Origin: Silvanigrellales bacterium
Lineage (GTDB): Bacteria > Bdellovibrionota_B > Oligoflexia > Silvanigrellales > Silvanigrellaceae
Direction of reading: 5' to 3'
Assembly: GCA_028285285.1 (NCBI GenBank)
Contig: JANQPW010000942.1
Coordinates: 1-16,446 of the forward strand
Length of the DNA stretch: 16,446 bases
The notes beneath the pieces were generated by a model that saw only the letters and a program-made list of their open reading frames with translations, searched no databases and had not been told where the DNA came from. Made by a program: the position numbers and the translations under genes. This document shows, piece after piece, positions 1 to 7,038 of this stretch (position 1 is the first letter of the stretch; each line of letters opens with the position of its first letter).

Positions 1-84
1 AACTCATTAGTGTAAGTCTTCTTTTTTACTGACATTTCGTATTCCTTGCTTTTGTTTATTTACACAAAGCAAGATCTCTGCCAA

Positions 85-558
85 ATGGGGGCCAGTTCAT
101 TTGTCTTTCCAAAGCCAATGACCATCAGCCATTTCACAAAGCTTGCGGACCACGTCCTCCAAAGGAAGGGCATGTCTTCAACCGTGAAGACTTCTGAGAA
201 AAAGCTCAAGGTGGCAGTTGTAGAGGACGTCCTTATTTTTCGAAGGGCCTGGAGAGAGAAGTTGCGGGGTACGACTGAGCTGTCTCTCTTCAAGTCGAGC
301 TCAGCTTTTCTGGAATCCGAGAATTGTCTCGAGTTCGATGTAATCATTACGGACTATCACCTTGGAGAAGATGAACCTACTGGTCAAGAACTGGCTGAGA
401 GGGTTCGCAAGAATGGGTTTACCGGGCCAATTGTCCTTTCAAGCGGAGTGGATAGTGACATTGAGGGGCTTTCTGAAAAGTTTGATGCGTTCGCTTCCAA
501 GACTGAACTCATGACTGTTGAAGAACTCTTGGGGTTGGTTGAGAGGCGGATGAAATGA
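85..558 (+). CDS. Truncated response regulator, remnant paralog of the hybrid kinase C-terminus
   Basis: The product contains one complete receiver (REC) domain preceded by the last ~25 residues of another. The complete domain begins at KVAVVEDVLIF, has the phospho-acceptor Asp in VIITDYHLGEDEP and the conserved Lys in FASKTELM. The same order and many of the same residues (GAS-FVFPKPM-ISHF, DEP-G, VEELLGLVER) occur at the end of the hybrid kinase at 4532-2190, so I read this as the surviving 3' end of a second copy. An in-frame stop at 13-15 limits extension upstream. Homology begins at the ATG at 85. The best ribosome-binding site (AAGGA, 162-166) serves a later ATG at 172, which would give a 128-aa single-domain regulator. 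No output domain is present. It could be a functional single-REC protein or a decaying fragment; the sequence does not decide. Confidence 0.7.
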   Translation: MGASSFVFPKPMTISHFTKLADHVLQRKGMSSTVKTSEKKLKVAVVEDVLIFRRAWREKLRGTTELSLFKSSSAFLESENCLEFDVIITDYHLGEDEPTGQELAERVRKNGFTGPIVLSSGVDSDIEGLSEKFDAFASKTELMTVEELLGLVERRMK

Positions 559-715
559 ATTGCGGATGCAGGAACTGAAGGACTGAGTGAACTGGCCTCG
601 GGCTTGGTTGTAGACGGGCTCCAGGAAGTGACGAAAAACGCTCGAGAGTGAGATTCCCGGACGAGTCACGACATATGACCTGGAAGATGTTTTGGAGGGT
701 CTGCCGGAGGAGTGA
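559..715 (+). pseudogene. Possible frameshifted C-terminal coding remnant
   Basis: Directly after the response-regulator stop, one frame stays open from 559 to 651 and reads like protein (TEGLSELASGLVVDGLQEVTK). The next frame, 632-715, continues in similar style and ends EDVLEGLPEE-stop. The two join smoothly if one base is removed from the A5 run at 634-638. Neither half has a start codon with a ribosome-binding site. I recognise no family. It may be chance, but the acidic helical look and the position between a truncated gene and a toxin-antitoxin operon fit a scar of earlier rearrangement. Confidence 0.22.
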
Positions 716-729
716 GTGAGACCAACACC

Positions 730-1461
730 TCAGCCCGGGACAAGAGGAAACACACCGTCCACATAGAACGCTTCTTCTTTGAAAAGATGCGCCTCTCTTG
801 TCGACTCACTCCAGTAAATGACTCTTTCCTCAGACGTCGAGGCATGCCAGATGCGCTGTCTCTTTGGCACTTTGCTCAAGAATGCAGCTGGGGCAATCAC
901 TCCAAAGTTCTTTTGCCCAGCCAGACGGGCCGACCAAAAGAGGAAGACCTCTACACCGAGCCTGCGCATTGAAGAACCCACGGCTTGGCTAAAAGAGTAG
1001 TTGTCATGAGAGGTGAGTTTAGGGCGACGTTTCTCAAACACCGTGGAGCACAAGTCAATTCCTTTTTCCGATTTCAGCGAAACAGAGAAAGTGCTGAATC
1101 TTTTGATTTGAGCGGAGGGACGTGCTTCTGAAGCCCGCCAAAACGCCATTTGATAGTAGGCAGCTTCCCCAAGACACGTTCGTTCTAAAAGAGCACCATA
1201 AAAGATCGATCGCTCTTGCACAGAGCCGAATCGTGATCCCCAAAGCAATGGGGGATAGCGAAACGGTGTGTAAAGAAGATAGTGAAGACCTTCACAATCA
1301 ACAGGAACCGGTGGTTTGGATTTGTCCAGAAGCGTTTCAAGGAGCTCATGTTCCTCTAGGTCATCAACCAGGGAAACCGTCGAACTGCTCGTTTGATCTT
1401 CCACACAACGCCACCCCTCAAACCTCAGCGACTGCAGGTCAGAGCTTTGCACGCATTCCAT
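730..1461 (-). CDS. RES-domain toxin of an Xre-RES toxin-antitoxin pair
   Basis: A 243-aa protein with a RES domain (residues ~55-200). Visible signatures are PFRYPP (66-71), GSRFG with the conserved Arg (R77), FYGALLERT (Y88 region), GEAAYY with the conserved Glu (E99), YSFSQ, and LFWSAR with the conserved Ser (S177). These R, E and S residues give the family its name. Studied family members (ParT, MbcT, NatT) act on NAD+ or ADP-ribosylate a target and stop growth, so a cytoplasmic NAD+-directed toxin is the likely role. The ATG at 1461 was chosen because it overlaps the antitoxin end by 23 nt and has GAGG about 8 nt upstream; a longer frame to 1593 would run back through the antitoxin. The overlap implies translational coupling. 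All key residues are intact, so it is probably active. Confidence 0.88.
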   Translation of the reverse strand: MECVQSSDLQSLRFEGWRCVEDQTSSSTVSLVDDLEEHELLETLLDKSKPPVPVDCEGLHYLLYTPFRYPPLLWGSRFGSVQERSIFYGALLERTCLGEAAYYQMAFWRASEARPSAQIKRFSTFSVSLKSEKGIDLCSTVFEKRRPKLTSHDNYSFSQAVGSSMRRLGVEVFLFWSARLAGQKNFGVIAPAAFLSKVPKRQRIWHASTSEERVIYWSESTREAHLFKEEAFYVDGVFPLVPG

Positions 1462-1810
1462 CAAGGTACCTCGCGACGTCGAAAAGACCCTGAGAATGAA
1501 GAACCAGTTCCCTTGGAATGCCCGACAAGTGGTGATTGGCTGACCCAAACCAAGCAACCATATTCCCTCTGTCGGGGCCAGCAACGGCGTCAAGTGATCG
1601 ATAGGCCCGAATGAAAGCTAGCGCGAGCTCCATCCATTTGCCGTCTTTTATGAGCGCGCCATCTCTCATTCTTGAAATACTCGATTCTGAAACACCAATG
1701 ATTTTCGACATTTCAGAGCCATTGAGCCCGAGGCTTTGCGCGGCGCGCAAGAAAGCTTTTGCCACAACCTTTTGTTCCGATTTGGGATTTTGGGCAAGTT
1801 GTTGAACCAC
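1439..1810 (-). CDS. Xre/MbcA/ParS-type antitoxin
   Basis: A 123-aa protein. The N-terminal half carries an Xre-like helix-turn-helix (LGLNGSEMSKIIGVSESSIS, then RMRDG). The C-terminal half matches the toxin-binding domain once called DUF2384: ALAFIRAYRSLDAVAG, then AWFGSANHHLSGIPRELV and a final GLFDVARYLDGMRAKL. In this family the C-terminal domain plugs the RES active site and the HTH represses the operon. The GTG start at 1810 is preceded at 5 nt by AAAGGAG (1822-1816), which decides against the upstream TTG at 1825. The gene overlaps the toxin start by 23 nt. A 24-bp palindrome directly upstream is the obvious operator. Confidence 0.88.
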   Translation of the reverse strand: MVQQLAQNPKSEQKVVAKAFLRAAQSLGLNGSEMSKIIGVSESSISRMRDGALIKDGKWMELALAFIRAYRSLDAVAGPDRGNMVAWFGSANHHLSGIPRELVLHSQGLFDVARYLDGMRAKL

Positions 1811-1827
1811 CGCCGCTCCTTTCAAAA

Positions 1828-1859
1828 GAAAGAATATTGAACAATTCTTTCCTATGCAA
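1828..1859 (-). promoter_or_regulatory. Toxin-antitoxin promoter with palindromic operator
   Basis: A perfect inverted repeat GAAAGAAT-N8-ATTCTTTC spans 1828-1851. On the - strand a candidate -35 TTGCAT (1859-1854) and -10 TATTCT (1836-1831) are separated by 17 nt, with the palindrome covering the -10 and most of the spacer. The antitoxin ribosome-binding site follows at 1822-1816. This layout fits autorepression by the Xre-type antitoxin. The palindrome is plain; the exact promoter hexamers are a best guess. Confidence 0.6.
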
Positions 1860-1860
1860 G

Positions 1861-2189
1861 GTTTTTATCGACTGTTTTACGAGAAAGATGAGCGTGAAAA
1901 GCTTTTTTGGCAGGTATTTCTCAGCAATCTCACCGAAGTTTTTCTCTGGATCTCAATTCAGCAGAGCATAAACCTCACTGGCAACACACGAGCACATTCG
2001 CAAACCCTCAAACGCGCGGGCAACAGATGGTCGCCGAAAAAAACCGCCTGGTACTTCCAACAACGAAGTCAAGACGCCAAGGCGGCGAAGAGTACTCGAT
2101 GGAGCAGATTCGCTGCAAGTATGGCTCGGAGTCGATGGGGCCATCTTATCAGCGAGCTTTGAGTGATCTACAGCTTGGCATTCCGAATC
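1861..2189. other. Gene-poor junction containing repeat copy A
   Basis: This 330-nt stretch lies between the toxin-antitoxin promoter and the end of the hybrid kinase gene. It holds the left copy of the 43-bp repeat (1935-1977). From about 1990 to 2160 the DNA is more GC-rich than either flank, and several overlapping frames stay open on both strands, but none has a convincing start or a family I recognise. I see no integrase, transposase or clear terminator. A degraded gene fragment is possible. Confidence 0.4.
1935..1977 (+). repeat. 43-bp direct repeat, copy A
   Basis: Identical over 43 bp to 7538-7580 in the same orientation; similarity stops abruptly on both sides. It contains a broken dyad: GTTT (1938-1941) and CTCTG (1944-1948) against CAGAG (1962-1966) and AAAC (1970-1973). 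On the - strand it encodes the same SEVYALLN-stop that ends the lipoprotein gene at copy B, but here there is no lipoprotein gene in front of it. Confidence 0.93.
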
Positions 2190-4532
2190 CTAGGACTTGC
2201 GCTCAACGAGTTCCTGCAGCTCTTCCACAGACATCAGGTCTGTTTTGTTCGTGATGTGGTCAAATCCAGAGAGATCGGTCTCTGATTCCTGAAGCTCACT
2301 GCATAAAATGATCGGTCCCTTGAAGCCTGCTTTTTTGAGCCTTTTCTGGACCTCTGACCCGTTTGGCTCGTCAGCACCTAAATGAAAGTCGGTAATCACA
2401 GCGTCAACATCATCTGGAGCTGTCTTATCCAGGAACTCAGAGGATTTACTGAACAAAAGAACCTGAGCACCATCTTTCAATCGTTCCTTCCAAGCCAGTC
2501 GAAAAATGAGTCCGTCTTCGACGATTGCAACCCTTACTCGATTCTTCTGACCAAGTTTCTTACGCTCTTTCCTCCGCTTTCCTACATCTTCTACAAGCCT
2601 TGCAAAGTGCGAGATCGACATAGGCTTTGGAAAAACAAAGGAGGCACCCAGCGCAAGTGCTCTTGATGAGGTTTCAGCGTCGGCCCTGTTTGAATGGACA
2701 CAGACGCACTTCCCTGCAAGGAGACTCTCGTTCTTTCTCAGGGCCTCAAGGCCGTCTGGAGATTGTCCTTCCAGATCGATGTCCAAAATTACAAGTTCTG
2801 GGGTGTCGTTCCTCAACCGATCTTCAAACTCTTCGACCTTTGATGTCCAGACAAAACCTTCCGAAGTCCCAAACAGCCGTTGGTATCTCAGTCTCAGGCC
2901 CTCTGCGTAGGGCTTTTCGTCCTCTAGAATGATAACTCTAGGAGAACTCACCGAGCTGCAGAGGCGCTTTGCTTCCTCAATTTCTTCTTCATAGGCCCCT
3001 GCTGGGTCGCCAGTAGGCGCCGACGACCCGTGTCGGCTGAGAAGTTGTGGCACGAATTCAGCAAGTGAGCATTCCTTTGACACCGCAGACGTGCTTAAAA
3101 CATGACGCGCAAACGGAAGAGTAAACTCGAATGCAACCCATGAGTCGAGGGAATCCGATTCCTTGTGGCTATGGCAAGCAATCTTTCCCCCGTGCGCTTC
3201 AACCCACTTCTTAGCAATTGCAAGTCCTAACCCTGTTCCTCCCTTCTTGCCAGAGGTAAAGAAGGTGTCAAAGATCTGCTTTCGCTTATCAGAGTCGATA
3301 TGTGATCCGTAGTTTCGAATTGAAACTTGAACTGTATCGTCTCTCCTCTTGCTTAAGATCTCGATGCGTCCGTTCTGCTCCATAGCTTGAATTGCATTCA
3401 AAATAACGTTCGAGAAGACTCGAAGAATTTTCTGCAGATCGACATTGACCGTAGAGTGTTCACAGGAGCTAACCTTGATCTTGATCATCGCCTGAGGAAA
3501 CACACGAGACAACTCTTTTAGGCTCAGTTCAACGATCTCAGAAACATGCAACGCTTCATGCGATAGTGTAGAGTCTTTCGCCCCAACGGACATAAGATCT
3601 TCCAAGAGTCCATTGACAGTTGCAATTGAGCTGTCGACCTCTTGAATTCCTTGTGACAGAAAAGTTGATCGTTCTTCCTGGCCCATGGGCGTTCTTAGAG
3701 AGTCCAAAAGGAGCTTCAATATGGAAAAGGGTTTTCTCACATCGTGAGCAAGCATTTGAACGGTTTTGGCAATAGCTCGATCTTTTGCGACAGATTTTGC
3801 AGTTTCTTCAAGACTTGTGATTGTTTCCTCGATTTTTAAGAGGGGTTCTTCAAGCTCTCCCAGATCTGCGCTCGGTAAACTTGAATCGGCTCGGAAGTCG
3901 CGTTTCATCAAAAGTCTGTTCAGATTCTCAAGAGTTCTCCTGCGATGAAATCTTAGCAGCCTGAGGAGGAGGAGAGTGGAGATGAGGCTCGCCGTGAGTG
4001 CCAGGCCAACCACAAAGAGTGAAGTCTGATTAAATAGCAGACTTGAAGCTGTCGAGACACGCACGGTCAGAGTGATGGCTTGCGTAATCGGTACACAGTG
4101 AAGTGAGCTGAAAAACGTGTTAGCGTACCAGTTTCCTCTTGATCTAATTTCACAAGAACCTTCGATTTTACCCCTGATGTAAAGCTTTTCTCTTGAGAGT
4201 TCGTCAACAATCTCAATTCCAGTTGCGTCAATTTTGTTCGATTTCAAGGAATTCTCAAGCTGCTCAAAGGCAAGCCGGTAGTTACCTTCAGATGCTGTCC
4301 GACTTATGGTAGTTGCAATCAGCGTCAATGCTCGGTCAATCTCATTCCGCTCGGAAAAGCGATTGAAAAAAGCTGAAAGAGTAAAGGCAAGCAAGAGGTT
4401 CAGCAAAAAAATACTTGCGAGGTACTTGGTGGCCGTTGATTTGTTCTTAAGGAACCGGATGGAACTCTCCAATCTCTCTTTGGCCGAGGGGCTCTTTGAG
4501 TCCCCCAAACCAAAGGGAATGTAGCGATTCAT
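2190..4532 (-). CDS. Membrane hybrid histidine kinase with two receiver domains
   Basis: A 780-aa inner-membrane sensor. Order: TM1 (~37-57, LASIFLLNLLLAF), a ~112-residue periplasmic domain with no recognised fold, TM2 (~170-193), a linker helix, a HisKA-like H-box (MLAHDVRKPFSILK, His263), a HATPase_c domain (N-box Asn379; GGTGLGLAI at 431-439), REC1 (LVILDIDLEG, Asp584; FVFPKP, Lys636) and REC2 (AVITDFHLG, Asp715; Lys763 in NKTD). It should autophosphorylate and pass phosphate to its own receivers. There is no DNA-binding output, so it needs a partner or acts through REC2. The ATG at 4532 has AGGTG upstream and overlaps ycaO by 86 nt. The TTG at 4472 (preceded by GAGAG) would shorten the overlap; the TTG at 4583 would lengthen it. 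Last gene of the peptide/SBP/YcaO operon and its probable sensor. Confidence 0.88.
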   Translation of the reverse strand: MNRYIPFGLGDSKSPSAKERLESSIRFLKNKSTATKYLASIFLLNLLLAFTLSAFFNRFSERNEIDRALTLIATTISRTASEGNYRLAFEQLENSLKSNKIDATGIEIVDELSREKLYIRGKIEGSCEIRSRGNWYANTFFSSLHCVPITQAITLTVRVSTASSLLFNQTSLFVVGLALTASLISTLLLLRLLRFHRRRTLENLNRLLMKRDFRADSSLPSADLGELEEPLLKIEETITSLEETAKSVAKDRAIAKTVQMLAHDVRKPFSILKLLLDSLRTPMGQEERSTFLSQGIQEVDSSIATVNGLLEDLMSVGAKDSTLSHEALHVSEIVELSLKELSRVFPQAMIKIKVSSCEHSTVNVDLQKILRVFSNVILNAIQAMEQNGRIEILSKRRDDTVQVSIRNYGSHIDSDKRKQIFDTFFTSGKKGGTGLGLAIAKKWVEAHGGKIACHSHKESDSLDSWVAFEFTLPFARHVLSTSAVSKECSLAEFVPQLLSRHGSSAPTGDPAGAYEEEIEEAKRLCSSVSSPRVIILEDEKPYAEGLRLRYQRLFGTSEGFVWTSKVEEFEDRLRNDTPELVILDIDLEGQSPDGLEALRKNESLLAGKCVCVHSNRADAETSSRALALGASFVFPKPMSISHFARLVEDVGKRRKERKKLGQKNRVRVAIVEDGLIFRLAWKERLKDGAQVLLFSKSSEFLDKTAPDDVDAVITDFHLGADEPNGSEVQKRLKKAGFKGPIILCSELQESETDLSGFDHITNKTDLMSVEELQELVERKS

Positions 4533-5466
4533 GGGACACCTGAACGCAGTATCCACCAATTCCGATGACCGAAGTCGTGTCAAAAAATCGGACGCTAGGC
4601 TCTAGACTTTCGAACCTCTCCAAAAAATCAGGCTCATCGTAGTTCTGTGTTCGAGGTGTGCCTTTGGCTACTTCAAGACTCAGCTCGCGAGCTTCTTCAA
4701 GGTGATGATAGTAGTGATCTATTGGTCCTGGTTTATTGTCGTTCTCATCCTTTCTAGCGTCACTTTCCTGTGTTTCTCTATGCCAATAAAACCTCCATGC
4801 TTCGACGGTGGCCTTTTCAATGGCCTTTTCAAGAGTTGGTTCACAGCCGAACCCGTAAATGAAGCCGAATGCTCGACTCTTTGCCTTCTTCCCGCATAGA
4901 ACACATACAACGACGTGGGTAGCGTAGTTATTTGGCAGAGAGAGAAGCCTTACGGTAACGCCATTCCTCAAGCCGTTCAGTTTGTTCAGCAGTGAACTTG
5001 AGGGCCGAAACCCGAACTCAAAGCAACAGCTTTTGTTGATCCAGCACTCCAGCACAACGTGCCTCTCTAAGACCTCCAGATAGGCTGAACGAACGGCGGA
5101 TTGAAGAGAAGTGTGAAAGGAAACACCATTTGACGACGGTACGTTCTGTTCCAAACTGTGACCTGAAAGCAATTCAGTCCAGACCGTATCTGTACTCATG
5201 CAAACTCGTTCTACGCCTTCACCAATAGCCCTAAGAAGCCCTTTGTGTCGGGAAAAAGACTCGCCAGTCGTTCTCATTTCGATCTCGTTTGACTTTGCGA
5301 CAGCTTGAAACCAAAAGAATTTTGGAAAAAAGGGACAACCGCCGGCAATCTCCTCAACTTCGATTGAGCATTTACTAGACTGCTTTATGAGTCTAAGGGA
5401 GAGTTGAGGATAGTCATGTTTGTCATTTGCTAAAATGGCATTGACTATCTTTCCCGAGCAGTCCAT
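4447..5466 (-). CDS. Stand-alone YcaO-domain protein
   Basis: A 339-aa YcaO-family protein. These enzymes use ATP to activate peptide-backbone amides, making azolines, thioamides or amidines in RiPPs. Visible motifs, numbered from the upstream GTG at 5472: RAIGEGVERVC (81-91, ATP/Mg-binding Glu88 and Arg89), SNGVSFHTSLQSAVRSAYLE (114-133) followed by VLERH (Glu136, Arg137), EKAIEKATVEAWR (218-230, the usual E-x-x-Q/x-R region), FFDTTSVIGIGGYCVQVS and the C-terminal GEFHPVP, matching the Pro-rich tail that reaches the active site. No fused E1-like, TfuA or dehydrogenase domain is present or encoded nearby. The ATG at 5466 follows GTGGGA closely; GTG 5472 is an alternative. It overlaps the binding-protein gene by ~22 nt and the kinase by 86 nt, so the three are almost certainly co-translated. 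The substrate is unknown; the small peptide at 7198-7028 is the nearest candidate. Confidence 0.83.
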   Translation of the reverse strand: MDCSGKIVNAILANDKHDYPQLSLRLIKQSSKCSIEVEEIAGGCPFFPKFFWFQAVAKSNEIEMRTTGESFSRHKGLLRAIGEGVERVCMSTDTVWTELLSGHSLEQNVPSSNGVSFHTSLQSAVRSAYLEVLERHVVLECWINKSCCFEFGFRPSSSLLNKLNGLRNGVTVRLLSLPNNYATHVVVCVLCGKKAKSRAFGFIYGFGCEPTLEKAIEKATVEAWRFYWHRETQESDARKDENDNKPGPIDHYYHHLEEARELSLEVAKGTPRTQNYDEPDFLERFESLEPSVRFFDTTSVIGIGGYCVQVSHESLHSLWFGGLKEPLGQREIGEFHPVP

Positions 5467-6974
5467 TCCCACAAATCCAGCCCGCCATCAAAGTGGTTTA
5501 TTTCCTTTGGAAAGAACGTTCCCCCTGTAGCATAGAGCATCCTTGTATGCATGAGTGGGATCAGCCTGTTTTCTGCAAGAATCTTCCTGTGAATCGAGCG
5601 AAGAAGGTCATGGTACTCCATTTGATCTGCTTCTCTTCCAGCCTCTTCTATCAGCTTCTTTAGCTCTGGAGTGTTCACGGACTCAAAGTACGGATGGCCA
5701 ACAAGATAGTTTAGTTCAATGATGGGGTCGGTAGCCGATACACCCGAATAGATATACATCAGATCAAAGTTTCCAGTAGCAAGACGCTTGCGTTCTTCTT
5801 CTATTGTAACTCTGTTAATACTCAACTCAAGATTCCGGCTCTTAAGAAAAGTCTGTAGCATTTCTGGAACTGGCGACTCCCACATCCAGTCGAGCACAAT
5901 CAGTTCCATTGTGATTCCTTTGAGAGCATCTTCACATGTGCCGACTTTCTCAAAGAGGGGGGCATTATCAAGCCTTGCTGGACTCCCGGGAGCGAACAGT
6001 TGAAAGGTTGGCTCCCCCACGTATGGATCAAGCTGTACCGATTTTCGAAACTCAGCAATGTGTCTTGCAAAACAAGAGAGTGAATCTTCGTTGAATTTGT
6101 TACTCTGCATGTTCGGAACCAGCATCTCAGTCAACGCATGCGCACTTGCAACAAAGTCAAGACCAGAATTTGTCACTTGGAGCCCGCTGTTATAATCTGA
6201 GGCGACTACAATCGTGTTCTTGTCTGACTTCGCAATTTCAAGGGCGTCAGAAAACTTTGTGACTTCCTCAATTCTTACCTTGGAAACGGAGTCCTTCTCT
6301 ATGAGGGGGTGGTTCAAGCTACTTTCTAGAGAAATGTACTGATCTGAGTGGTCCGTCACTTTGTACGGACCAGACATGTTGTATATGTCGCTTAGAAGAA
6401 TCTTCTCGCTTTGTCTCACCTTCTCGGGAACTATCGGAAACTCTGGAGTCCCGATGTTTGCAAGGAATCCATTTGTGACCTCTGCAAAAGTAATGTTTAC
6501 AAGTCCATCGCTGACACTGACTCCCATGGGACCAAGTCTCTCATCCATTTCGAGGCGTCCTGAATGAGAGTTTCCCTTGACGGAAAGGGCCCATCTAAGA
6601 CTCTCAACAATGTCCCTAGTTGTTACTATAGTTCCGTCTTGGAACTTTAAATCGTCTCTAAGCTTGAGTCGAAGTGTTTTCTTGTCTTTGGAAAACGACC
6701 ACGCGGTTGCGAAAGCTGGAATGTACTCGGTGTCATGACCGAGGCGAATGAGTGAGCCTGCAATATTGCTCATGACAAAGTACTTCCAAAGCGAGGTACT
6801 TTGTCTTGGATCCCAGTTTTCGCTCGAATGGATACTTGGGAAGAGAACCCGCATTTCTGCAGGATTTTTCACTGATTCATTGACCTGATTATCTCGTGAG
6901 TTCACAAAGACTCCCACAGCAAAGGCAACCAAGATCGCGCATATCAACCAAGTCCATCCAACTCTGAAGCTCAA
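5445..6974 (-). CDS. OppA-like family 5 extracellular solute-binding protein, membrane anchored
   Basis: A 509-aa protein. An N-terminal hydrophobic helix (residues ~7-24) lacks a lipobox, so it is either a signal anchor or a cleaved signal. The family 5 (peptide/oligopeptide) signature LRDDLKFQDGT (105-115) is followed by an alternating TTRDIVESLRWAL. Later come SGPYKV (201-206) and a C-terminal HRKILAENRLIPLMHTRM, as in Opp/Dpp proteins. The length is normal for the family. The family binds peptides, usually for an ABC importer, but no permease or ATPase gene is nearby; here it more likely presents a ligand to the kinase. The TTG start at 6974 has AGGA 8 nt upstream, and an in-frame stop lies shortly upstream with no better start. 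It overlaps ycaO. Confidence 0.86.
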   Translation of the reverse strand: MSFRVGWTWLICAILVAFAVGVFVNSRDNQVNESVKNPAEMRVLFPSIHSSENWDPRQSTSLWKYFVMSNIAGSLIRLGHDTEYIPAFATAWSFSKDKKTLRLKLRDDLKFQDGTIVTTRDIVESLRWALSVKGNSHSGRLEMDERLGPMGVSVSDGLVNITFAEVTNGFLANIGTPEFPIVPEKVRQSEKILLSDIYNMSGPYKVTDHSDQYISLESSLNHPLIEKDSVSKVRIEEVTKFSDALEIAKSDKNTIVVASDYNSGLQVTNSGLDFVASAHALTEMLVPNMQSNKFNEDSLSCFARHIAEFRKSVQLDPYVGEPTFQLFAPGSPARLDNAPLFEKVGTCEDALKGITMELIVLDWMWESPVPEMLQTFLKSRNLELSINRVTIEEERKRLATGNFDLMYIYSGVSATDPIIELNYLVGHPYFESVNTPELKKLIEEAGREADQMEYHDLLRSIHRKILAENRLIPLMHTRMLYATGGTFFPKEINHFDGGLDLWEWTARER

Positions 6975-7014
6975 TTGTGCATTCCTAACTTGTTCATACT
7001 ACACTGAGTGGGTG

Positions 7015-7038
7015 CAAGAATGTGCACTCACATTCTTG
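7015..7038 (-). promoter_or_regulatory. Hairpin at the end of the peptide gene
   Basis: A perfect 10-bp stem (7015-7024 with 7029-7038, arm CAAGAATGTG on the - strand) encloses a 4-nt loop and covers the peptide stop codon. No T-run follows on the - strand, so it is not a classical terminator. Between a small first gene and larger downstream genes it could act as an attenuator, processing site or mRNA-stabilising end that raises peptide yield over the enzymes. Confidence 0.6.

Noticed and set aside
1462..1593. N-terminal extension of the RES toxin
   Set aside because: It would lie wholly within the antitoxin gene in another frame; the ATG at 1461 has a ribosome-binding site and gives the usual short overlap.
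1935..1977. 43-bp repeat as an integron attC site
   Set aside because: The outer boxes read GTT...AAC rather than the AAC...GTT order attC requires, there is no integron integrase, and the segment holds a full operon rather than single-gene cassettes.
1953..2144. A - strand gene ending SEVYALLN, paralogous to the lipoprotein
   Set aside because: Only the repeat-encoded end is shared; the rest shows no similarity to the lipoprotein and no signal peptide.
1854..2254. A + strand protein gene, perhaps a transposase fragment
   Set aside because: Overlapping frames are open but none has a convincing ribosome-binding site or family motifs I can name.
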